Source of the DNA: Dermatophilaceae bacterium
GTDB taxonomy: Bacteria > Actinomycetota > Actinomycetes > Actinomycetales > Dermatophilaceae
NCBI GenBank assembly: GCA_013361975.1
Contig: JABFXB010000312.1
Coordinates: 1-9,214 of the forward strand
Length of the DNA: 9,214 bases
Reading direction: 5' to 3'
The notes beneath the pieces are model-generated. The model saw only the letters and a program-made list of their open reading frames with translations. It did no database searches and was not told the DNA's origin. Shown here piece by piece: positions 1-5,789 of this stretch. A program made the position numbers and the translations under genes. Each line of letters starts with the position of its first letter. Within the stretch, counting starts at the first letter, position 1.

Positions 1-314
1 TCGCCGTGTGTAAATGAGTCATTCACCCTGCTTATGAAGAACTGCGCAAAGGCAACAGAGCCATCCACGTTCTCGATGCGGGCGGGGGCGGGGATCTTGG
101 CGGTCACTGGGTCGACGGTCGTCGTGGGGGTGGTCTTGCTCGTGGTGGCCGGCGCCGCTGTCGTGGTCGCTGCCGTCGTCGACGTCGCCGGGGGAGTCGT
201 CGTGGTCGGACCGGGGTCGCTGCCCGTGCAGCCACCGAGCGTCGCGAGCGCGACGAACGCGGCGGCATACGGCGGCAGCCTTCGGTGTCGGTTGGCCCTG
301 ATGGCGGCGGTCAT
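1..314 (-). CDS. Partial lipoprotein with Thr-rich linker (possibly DUF6318-like); 3' end beyond window
   Basis: The gene reads leftwards and runs off the window edge, leaving about 104 codons. The N-terminus begins MTAAIRANRHRRL: a charged n-region, then a hydrophobic stretch (residues 16-27) and a lipobox ending LGGC with Cys29 (codon at 228-230). This is a type II signal peptide, so the mature protein should be lipid-anchored outside the membrane. Residues 30-75 are a low-complexity Thr/Ala/Pro linker, a common spacer in actinobacterial lipoproteins. The visible folded part then starts with IPAPARIENVDGSVAFAQFF. That pattern (a proline/alanine lead-in, then an aromatic-rich helix) resembles the start of DUF6318 lipoproteins, a family of unknown function; this match is from memory and tentative. 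I chose the ATG at 314 because AGGGG lies 6 nt upstream of it. The ATG at 320 directly abuts that site and is less likely. No function can be assigned. Confidence 0.7.
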   Translation of the reverse strand, partial: MTAAIRANRHRRLPPYAAAFVALATLGGCTGSDPGPTTTTPPATSTTAATTTAAPATTSKTTPTTTVDPVTAKIPAPARIENVDGSVAFAQFFISRVNDSFTHG

Positions 315-653
315 CGGCATCCCCTGTCGATCGTCGTGCGGTGCGGCCACTGGAGGGCGTTTCGGCCCCCGTGGGTTCCTCCTCGGAACCTATGACCATC
401 GTGCCCGAGCCGCACGTCGAGCCGCGTGGAGGATCCACAGCCCCGGGTGCGCATCCTCCGGTGCGACAGGTCACAATGGTGACGATTCGCTGCCGTCAGG
501 GGCCGTTCGACGCTGCGATTCCGAGGACTCACCGGTGACACACCGCGAGTTTCGGAGCACTGGCGACCGGCAGGTAACCTTTTCGCGGTCCTGCGCGCAC
601 CTCCACGCGCGCAGTAGCTATCCGCCCAAGAAGTGGGCGTGCAAGGGAGCCCC
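315..653. other. Divergent intergenic region between lipoprotein and mcrB-like gene
   Basis: This 339-base stretch carries no convincing gene. It should hold the promoters of both flanking genes. Short symmetric elements are visible: GGTTCC-N5-GGAACC at 374-390, GTCAC-N4-GTGAC at 470-483, and the perfect 10-bp palindrome TCACCGGTGA at 529-538. On the minus strand a TAGGTT hexamer (complement of 387-392) has the TAnnnT form of an actinobacterial -10 box for the lipoprotein, but I found no good -35 box. The symmetric elements could be operators or chance. Frames open across this region are GC-driven and resemble no family. Confidence 0.6.
551..580 (+). promoter_or_regulatory. Candidate promoter for the mcrBC pair
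   Basis: TTCGGA (551-556) and TAACCT (575-580) are separated by 18 bp and could be -35 and -10 boxes. Transcription would start near 587, giving a leader of about 67 nt. The palindrome TCACCGGTGA (529-538) lies just upstream of the -35 box. Both hexamers are weak matches, so this is only the best candidate seen. TAGCTA at 615-620 is an alternative -10 box, but it has no recognisable -35 partner. Confidence 0.22.
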
Positions 654-3470
654 ATGTCTCGCACCGACAGCGTCGACGTCAAGCGTTGGCGCGCGAAGTA
701 CGCGCTGATCGAACGTGCCGCCGAGGCCGACAAGGACGCCCAGGCCCTCTTCGCCGAGCTCGACTCCGAGCGCGCGTCCCGCAACGGCGAGCTGCGCGAG
801 ATCCTTGCCGACCTCGTGGCCTCCAGCGACCTGCTCGCCTTCAAGGAGGCGATGAACCAGTGGACCCGCAAGGACGGCCCCTACGTCGGCTTCGGCCCCA
901 TCGGTGGCCCGTGGCTCGCCACGCTGGTCCGCCGCGCCGAGGAGGAGTACGCCGAGGTCGTCGGCCTGCTCAAGCTCACCCTGCAGACCCCGGCGTCCCC
1001 GCAGGACGCCGCAGACAAGCTCCAGTCGATGGAGGCCTTCCTCGCTCGTGGCGGCGCCCGAGGCCAGCGTGCCCCCGGGCCGGGCCACACGGCATACGTC
1101 CTCTCGCTCTTCTGGTCCACGGACGACGGTGGCCAGTGGCCGCTCATGTGGGAGAACGCCCCGCACATGCTCCAGCGGCTCGGCTGGCTCGAGCGCGGCC
1201 TGAGCCACGCCGAGCGGTACGTCGCCTTCGCCGACCTCTGCGGCGCCCTGCGCCCCGAGGACGCCAAGTACGCCGCCCGCATCCTCTGGTACCTCAAGGA
1301 GACCGAGGCGTTCGTGGGCATCGCGCCCAGCGCCCTCGACGTCTGCGTCGAGGCCGCCGAGATCGCCGCCGACTTCCGCCCGGCGTCGGGCTACAGCAAC
1401 GGCAAGCGCGAGGAGCGGGCCGCCGACCTGGCCCGCCAGCTGCGCGGCGAGGCCGACCACATCTCCGACAGCCTCATCGAGCGGCTCTCGGCCGAGACGG
1501 GTCTCTACCTCGAGGCGCCCACCCTGGCCCTGCAGCAGCACGCGGGTGAGGACGCCGCCTACCGCTCCGACCTGTATGCCGCCTGGATCCTGGTCGGCGG
1601 CGCCGGCGCTCCCGGCTTCCGCCTGTGGGTAACCCCCTCGGGCGTCGCGTTCGGGCTGCACGGTGGCTGGGAGGGCGAGAGCGACGAGCAGCACCGCGAG
1701 GTCGGCACCATCGTGCAGGAGCACCTGCCGCGCGGCCTGACCTTCTTCAAGGTCCACGAGGACGGCCGCGCCGACCGTCTCGAGCCGGCCGGCCGCGAGT
1801 ACCCGTCCGGCGAGGCGTTCGTCGGACGCTGGTGGAAGGGCGACGAGGCGCTCGGCCGGGCCGACTTCGCCGACGACATCATCGCCACCGCCCGTACGCT
1901 CACGCCGCTGCTGCGCTTCATGACCTCCAGCCAGCGCGGCCCCCTCGACGACCCCAGCCTCGAGCTCGCCGCCATGGTCGACCTCGAGAGCGAGGTCGAC
2001 ATCTTCAAGGCCGAGCGGCCCTACCCGAGCGAGCGCGACGCCTGGCACCAGGAGCAGCGACGCGTCTTCGCCGCCTGCCTCTCCCGCGAGGGCCTCGAGG
2101 ACTTCGACCTCGCCACCTTCAAGCGCATCGTCTCGACGCGCGGCTACGGCGACATCGGCGCCCAGTCGGTGCTGATCAGCAGCATCAACGCCCTCGACGC
2201 CACCGGCATCGACGAGCTCCGGCTCATGGTGCGCGAGCTGCTCTGGGGCGACGGGCGCGACGAGGAGCGGATCAACCGTGTCCTCGGCTCCGACGACGTG
2301 CCCGTCCAGGGCTTCGGCGAGAGCGTCGTGCTCAAGCTCTTCGCCATCGCCCACCCCGAGCACTGGCTGCCGCTCTTCGCCCTCGGTGGCGACTCCGGCA
2401 AGATCGCCATGCTCGGCCGCCTCGGCGGACCCGCCCGCTGGACCGACGGCAAGTCGCGCGGTCGCACGCACGTCGAGACCAACGCCCTGCTCAAGCAGAC
2501 GCTCGACCCGCTGCTCCCCGACGACCCGTGGGGCCAGGCGCAGCTCGCCTACTGGCTCATGCGCCGCTCCGACAAGGCGCTGATGCCCGACCACGACGCC
2601 ATCGGCGAGGCGGCCCAGGAGCTGCTCATCGAGGAGGACTTCCTCCGCGAGATCCGCGCACTGCTCGAGGAGAAGAAGCAGGTCATCTTCTACGGGCCTC
2701 CCGGAACCGGAAAGACCTACCTCGCGCAGCGGTTCGCCCAGGCCCTGCAGCCCGACCCGGCCAAGCGCGACATCGTCCAGTTCCACCCGAGCAGCAGCTA
2801 CGAGGACTTCTTCGAGGGCTTCCGGCCGCAGATCGACCACCAGGGCCAGATGGTCTACGAGCTGCGCAAGGGCCCGCTCGCGCTGCTCGCCGAGGCGGCC
2901 GAGGCCGACCCCCTGACGCCGCACATCATGATCATCGACGAGATCAACCGTGCGAACCTGCCGCGCGTCTTCGGCGAGCTGCTCTTCCTGCTCGAGTACC
3001 GCTCGCACTCGGTCAAGACGAGCTACCGCCCCGACGAGGGCTTCGAGCTGCCGCCGAACCTCTACTTCATCGGCACCATGAACACGGCCGACCGGTCGAT
3101 CGCGCTCGTCGACGCGGCCCTGCGCCGCCGCTTCGACTTCGTGCCGTTCATGCCGCACGACGGGCCCATGGAGGGCCTGCTCCGCCGCTGGCTCGAGGCC
3201 CACGACGGGCCGGTGTGGGTGGCCAACCTCGTCGACCGCGTCAACGAGGACCTGCGCCGTGCTCTGCGCGGCCCGCACCTGCAGATCGGCCACTCGTACT
3301 TCATGCGCCCCGGGCTCGACGGCGACGAGGCGACGCTGCGCCGCATCTGGGACTACAACGTCTACCCCTTCATCGAGGACCAGCTCTACGGCCGCGAGCA
3401 CGAGCTGGCCCAGTTCCGCTGGGAGAACGTGCTGGCCCGCTACGGCCAGCTCGACCTGACGCGCTCGTGA
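654..3470 (+). CDS. mcrB: McrB-like AAA+ GTPase subunit of a type IV restriction system, with long N-terminal extension
   Basis: This 938-residue protein ends in a McrB-type AAA+ domain: Walker A GPPGTGKT (681-688), Walker B with DEINRAN (D762, E763), the McrB signature MNTADRSI (809-816) and an arginine-finger stretch RRR (824-826). In known McrBC systems the AAA+ ring hydrolyses GTP and activates the McrC nuclease when the N-terminus has bound modified DNA. Here about 670 residues precede the AAA+ domain, whereas E. coli McrB is about 459 residues in total. The N-terminus does not look like the classical McrB DNA-binding domain. It holds a helical region (1-140), a segment rich in aromatics with LWVTPSGVAFGLHGGW (about 303-423), and a helical module with VPVQGFGESVVLKL (about 475-580) that recalls the module preceding AAA+ in many McrB homologues. 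The ATG at 654 has AAGGGAG at 643-649 (4-nt gap); the GTG at 633 is a weaker start. The mcrC gene follows after 43 bp. Function is confident from motifs; the DNA target is unknown. Confidence 0.9.
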   Translation: MSRTDSVDVKRWRAKYALIERAAEADKDAQALFAELDSERASRNGELREILADLVASSDLLAFKEAMNQWTRKDGPYVGFGPIGGPWLATLVRRAEEEYAEVVGLLKLTLQTPASPQDAADKLQSMEAFLARGGARGQRAPGPGHTAYVLSLFWSTDDGGQWPLMWENAPHMLQRLGWLERGLSHAERYVAFADLCGALRPEDAKYAARILWYLKETEAFVGIAPSALDVCVEAAEIAADFRPASGYSNGKREERAADLARQLRGEADHISDSLIERLSAETGLYLEAPTLALQQHAGEDAAYRSDLYAAWILVGGAGAPGFRLWVTPSGVAFGLHGGWEGESDEQHREVGTIVQEHLPRGLTFFKVHEDGRADRLEPAGREYPSGEAFVGRWWKGDEALGRADFADDIIATARTLTPLLRFMTSSQRGPLDDPSLELAAMVDLESEVDIFKAERPYPSERDAWHQEQRRVFAACLSREGLEDFDLATFKRIVSTRGYGDIGAQSVLISSINALDATGIDELRLMVRELLWGDGRDEERINRVLGSDDVPVQGFGESVVLKLFAIAHPEHWLPLFALGGDSGKIAMLGRLGGPARWTDGKSRGRTHVETNALLKQTLDPLLPDDPWGQAQLAYWLMRRSDKALMPDHDAIGEAAQELLIEEDFLREIRALLEEKKQVIFYGPPGTGKTYLAQRFAQALQPDPAKRDIVQFHPSSSYEDFFEGFRPQIDHQGQMVYELRKGPLALLAEAAEADPLTPHIMIIDEINRANLPRVFGELLFLLEYRSHSVKTSYRPDEGFELPPNLYFIGTMNTADRSIALVDAALRRRFDFVPFMPHDGPMEGLLRRWLEAHDGPVWVANLVDRVNEDLRRALRGPHLQIGHSYFMRPGLDGDEATLRRIWDYNVYPFIEDQLYGREHELAQFRWENVLARYGQLDLTRS

Positions 3471-3513
3471 CGCGGACGGCCGTCTCCCGCCGACGTCCCG
3501 GGCCGACCCGCCG

Positions 3514-4746
3514 ATGACGATCGAGCTGCCCCCGATCCCCGAGCACGGACGCTCGGGGCCGGTCCGGCTGTCCCGAGACACCCGTGCCGCCCTCGTGGCG
3601 GCGGCCGGGGAGCGGCTCGTCATCCACGCGACCGCCGACCCCGACGTCGTCACGATCGGTGCCACGAGCTGGGTGGGCGCGCTCGCCGTTCCGGGTCTCG
3701 TCGTCCGGGTCATGCCGAAGGTGTCGGTCACCAACTTCTTCGCGATGCTCGGCGCCGGCGTCTCTCCCGACGCCTTCGACCACGAGCACGTGACCTGGAG
3801 CGACACCGACGAGCTCATCGACGGCGTCGCCTACTTCGCGATCCGGCTCATCGACTCGGCGACGATGCGCGGCCTCGTGCACGGCTACGTCCCGCGCGAG
3901 GAGCGGATGCGCACCATCCGCGGCCGGCTCCTCGTCGAGGAGTTCGCCCGCCGTCCGTGGAGCGCGGCCGAGCCGCAGTGCCGCTTCGACGACTTCACGG
4001 CCGACATCGTCGAGAACCAGCTCTTCCGCTGCACGCTCCAGGCGATGCTCGCGTGGCCGCAGCTCGCGCCGCACGTGCGGAGGGAGGCGCTGCGGGTGCT
4101 CGGACGCTTCGAGGGCGTCGCCGACACCCCCGCCACGAAGCACGCCGCGCCGGTGCCGATCACGCGGCTCAACGAGCACTACGAGGATGCGATGCGCCTC
4201 GGCCGCCTCGTGCTGCAGGCGATGTCGCTCAGCCACGAGGCGGGCGACCAGCAGGCCAACAGCCTCATGGTCGACATGGACGACCTCTTCCAGCGCTGGA
4301 TCTCGCAGGAGCTCGACCTGCGCCTCGCCCCCGACCTGCGCATCGAGACCGACGAGGACGTCTGGCTCGACGAGGGACGTGCCGTCACGATGGCTCCCGA
4401 CCTCGTCGTGCGGCGGGGCAGCGAGGTGGTCCTGGTCGGCGACGCCAAGTACTCCATGGGCGCCGACGGCTACATGGCCTCGCGGGACTACCTCGAGCTC
4501 ATCGCATACACCACGGCTCTCGGGTTGCCGACCGGTCTGCTCGTCCACTGCAACACCGACCGTGCTCCCGAGTCCGAGATCGTCATCCGCAACGCCGGCA
4601 CGCGCATCCTCTGCCGCCCGATCCGCCTCGACGGGTCGTATGCCGCCGTGTGCAAGAGCCTGGACGCGCTGGCCGACCTCGTGCGCGAGCTCGCAGACAC
4701 GCCCGGCGAGCTCGAGGTGCCGACCCTGATCCGGTCACGCCGCTGA
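3514..4746 (+). CDS. mcrC: McrC-like PD-(D/E)xK nuclease subunit
   Basis: This 410-residue protein is the partner of the McrB-like GTPase upstream. In characterised systems McrC binds the McrB ring, stimulates its GTPase and makes the double-strand cut. Its N-terminal half (1-150) is the usual beta-rich McrC region, with VGALAVPGLVVRVMPKV near residue 50. ADIVENQLFR (around N168) matches the conserved helix of the family where 'T.N.' and a basic residue recur. The nuclease core has MAPDLVV (D296) followed by VLVGDAKY (D310, K312), the PD and DxK elements, so the active site looks intact. The length is ordinary for McrC. The ATG at 3514 is the only good start in frame, but it has no clear Shine-Dalgarno sequence; the gene is probably co-transcribed with mcrB. 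No methyltransferase or specificity gene is adjacent, which fits a type IV rather than a type I or II system. Confidence 0.9.
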   Translation: MTIELPPIPEHGRSGPVRLSRDTRAALVAAAGERLVIHATADPDVVTIGATSWVGALAVPGLVVRVMPKVSVTNFFAMLGAGVSPDAFDHEHVTWSDTDELIDGVAYFAIRLIDSATMRGLVHGYVPREERMRTIRGRLLVEEFARRPWSAAEPQCRFDDFTADIVENQLFRCTLQAMLAWPQLAPHVRREALRVLGRFEGVADTPATKHAAPVPITRLNEHYEDAMRLGRLVLQAMSLSHEAGDQQANSLMVDMDDLFQRWISQELDLRLAPDLRIETDEDVWLDEGRAVTMAPDLVVRRGSEVVLVGDAKYSMGADGYMASRDYLELIAYTTALGLPTGLLVHCNTDRAPESEIVIRNAGTRILCRPIRLDGSYAAVCKSLDALADLVRELADTPGELEVPTLIRSRR

Positions 4747-4770
4747 GCGGGCCTATCTCACAGATCACAC

Positions 4771-4787
4771 TCCTACCGCTTGTAGTA
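4771..4787. promoter_or_regulatory. Palindromic operator-like element 1 upstream of the DoxX gene
   Basis: TCCTAC-CGCTT-GTAGTA is a 6-bp inverted repeat with one mismatch and a 5-nt centre. It matches element 2 (4800-4816) in arm sequence, arm length and spacer, and the two centres are 29 bp apart. TACTAC/GTAGTA half-sites resemble those bound by BlaI/MecI/CopY-type winged-helix repressors, but that match is from memory. Its right arm overlaps the predicted -35 box of the DoxX gene. Confidence 0.5.
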
Positions 4788-4808
4788 GTCGAATGTCATT
4801 ACTACGCT
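4780..4808 (+). promoter_or_regulatory. Predicted promoter of the DoxX family gene
   Basis: TTGTAG (4780-4785) and TACGCT (4803-4808) are spaced by 17 bp, a standard sigma-70 arrangement with a TAnnnT-type -10 box. Transcription would begin near 4815, about 50 nt before the start codon. The -35 box lies in the right arm of palindrome 1 and the -10 box spans the left arm of palindrome 2. A protein bound to both sites would therefore cover the core promoter, so repression is the expected mode of control. Confidence 0.45.
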
Positions 4809-4816
4809 TTGTAGTA
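4800..4816. promoter_or_regulatory. Palindromic operator-like element 2 upstream of the DoxX gene
   Basis: TACTAC-GCTTT-GTAGTA is a perfect 6-bp inverted repeat with a 5-nt centre. It is the better of the two copies and overlaps the predicted -10 box. The sequence is AT-rich against a strongly GC-rich background, which makes a chance origin less likely. Confidence 0.6.
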
Positions 4817-4863
4817 CCGACAGAGAAGCTGCCGGAACACACCGAGTTCTGGAGTTGAGTTCC

Positions 4864-5463
4864 ATGCGCACCATCCACCGCGACACACGCGTTCACGACA
4901 CAGCCAAGGGTGCGGCCAGCGTCATCGACCACCGCCCGACCCACGGCGTCGTGACCTTCCAGGAGGAGGTGGTTCGTTCGGTCGTGGCCCGTCGACTGCT
5001 CGCCGGTCTGCGCATCGTGCTCGGCTTCACCTTCCTCTGGCCCTTCTTCGACAAGATGTTCGGACTGGGCTACATGACTCCCGCGACCCGGGCATGGGTC
5101 AACGGCGGCACCCCGGCACAGGGCTTCATGAAGCACGCCGAAGGCCCGTTCGCCGGCTTCTTCAAGAGCATCGCCGGCCCGTGGGCCGACTGGCTGTTCA
5201 TGGCCGGCCTCCTCGGCATCGGCGTCGCTCTCCTCGCCGGCGCAGGCCTCAAGATCGCGGCCTGGACCGGTGCTCTCCTGCTGGCGCTGATGTACCTCGC
5301 CGAGTTCCCTCTCGGCACCACCGGCGCCTACACCAACCCGCTCATCGACAGCCACTGGATCGAGGCCCTCGGCATCGCGGTGCTCGCTGCGACTCTCGCA
5401 GGCGACACATGGGGCCTGGGCAAGTGGTGGGGCCGCCACGTCGGTAACGGCCTCCTGCGGTGA
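4864..5463 (+). CDS. DoxX family integral membrane protein
   Basis: This 199-residue protein has a polar N-terminus of about 40 residues and then four predicted membrane segments, at about 43-63, 108-126, 130-148 and 165-181. Motifs such as LRIVLGFTFLWPFFDKMFGLGY (split here as LRIVLGFTFLW at 49-59 and FDKMFGLGY at 62-70), INGG-like VNGG (79-82) and GPFAGFF (94-100) are typical of actinobacterial DoxX/DoxD-like proteins. These are often annotated as the thiosulfate:quinone oxidoreductase large subunit, although a biochemical role is proven for very few of them. No DoxA-like partner is adjacent, so that activity should not be assumed. The ATG at 4864 is preceded by GGAG (4851-4854) with 9 nt between, better placed than the TTG at 4855. 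The gene has its own promoter, two operator-like palindromes and a hairpin terminator, so it forms a single-gene unit. Its regulation suggests an inducible redox or stress-related membrane function; that is inference. Confidence 0.85.
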   Translation: MRTIHRDTRVHDTAKGAASVIDHRPTHGVVTFQEEVVRSVVARRLLAGLRIVLGFTFLWPFFDKMFGLGYMTPATRAWVNGGTPAQGFMKHAEGPFAGFFKSIAGPWADWLFMAGLLGIGVALLAGAGLKIAAWTGALLLALMYLAEFPLGTTGAYTNPLIDSHWIEALGIAVLAATLAGDTWGLGKWWGRHVGNGLLR

Positions 5464-5469
5464 GGAGGC

Positions 5470-5499
5470 GGTGACCGCGGCCCCCGCGCCGCGGTCACC
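5470..5499 (+). terminator. Strong hairpin terminator after the DoxX gene
   Basis: GGTGACCGCGG (5470-5480) pairs perfectly with CCGCGGTCACC (5489-5499) around an 8-nt loop, starting 7 nt after the DoxX stop codon. There is no T-run after it, as is common for terminators in high-GC actinobacteria. Confidence 0.75.
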
Positions 5500-5529
5500 G
5501 GCAAGGGCCCGGATCCGGCCCGAGCACGC

Positions 5530-5557
5530 AAGGCGGCTCTCTTCCGAGGGCCGCCTT
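5530..5557. terminator. Second hairpin, likely bidirectional terminator
   Basis: AAGGCGGCTCTC (5530-5541) pairs with GAGGGCCGCCTT (5546-5557) around the tetraloop TTCC. The stem is 12 bp with a single T-G wobble. Read on the minus strand it lies 26 nt after the stop codon of the VOC-like remnant (5584-5664), the expected place for that gene's terminator. On the plus strand it backs up the DoxX terminator at 5470-5499. Confidence 0.65.
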
Positions 5558-5583
5558 CCTGCTGCCCCGGGGGTGGCGGTGTG

Positions 5584-5664
5584 TCAGTCGGGGGTGAACG
5601 CGCAGAACAGCGCATGGGGGTCCGACGCGTCGATGCAGAGGTCCTTGTACGTCGCGAACGGCAT
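5584..5664 (-). pseudogene. Remnant of a glyoxalase/VOC family gene with large internal deletion
   Basis: This minus-strand ORF of 26 codons begins with ATG at 5664 and ends with TGA at 5584-5586. Its first 19 residues, MPFATYKDLCIDASDPHAL, look like the N-terminus of actinobacterial glyoxalase-like (VOC) proteins, which typically begin with 'ATYKDLCIDA.DP..L' before an RFW-type helix. The last residues, FCAFTPD, look like the C-terminal end of the same family, where '..PEGN.FC.F' is usual. The roughly 100 residues that should lie between are absent. The simplest reading is an in-frame internal deletion that removed both metal-binding halves and left the two ends fused. The terminator hairpin at 5530-5557 sits where the intact gene's terminator would be. 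No clear ribosome binding site is seen. It could instead be a genuine micro-ORF or chance similarity; family recognition is from memory. Confidence 0.5.
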
Positions 5665-5789
5665 ACGGCGACCGTAGCCGTCGTCGGAACCGCAAGGCGC
5701 GAGGCGGTTCGCGCACGTGTTCGACGAGGTCGGCGCACGGCCCCCGGGTAGGCGTCGCCCTGTCGGTGGCGGACGGCATACTCGGCGGC

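Noticed and set aside
100..190. Tandem-repeat-like GTC/GTG-rich tract
   Set aside because: It is explained by Thr and Ala codons of the lipoprotein linker read in reverse, not an independent DNA repeat.
633..653. GTG at 633 as an upstream start for mcrB
   Set aside because: It would add only seven residues and has no ribosome site; AAGGGAG is placed for the ATG at 654.
34..708. Plus-strand open frame of 224 codons across the left intergenic region
   Set aside because: It overlaps the lipoprotein gene antisense, runs into the mcrB start in a different frame, and shows no family resemblance. Its Val-rich start is the reverse of the Thr-rich linker codons.
1625..3517. Plus-strand open frame of 630 codons in another frame within mcrB
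   Set aside because: It is an Arg/Pro/Ala-rich out-of-frame translation overlapping the McrB AAA+ domain; a GC-bias artefact.
618..3818. Minus-strand open frame of 1,066 codons opposite mcrB
   Set aside because: It is antisense to a clearly recognisable McrB. Its product is low-complexity (Val/Glu/Gly/Ala/Leu/Arg-rich) with no motif, as expected from the reverse of strongly GC3-biased coding DNA.
5070..5447. Short antisense and out-of-frame ORFs within the DoxX gene
   Set aside because: They are basic, Arg/Pro-rich products overlapping a well-supported membrane protein frame.
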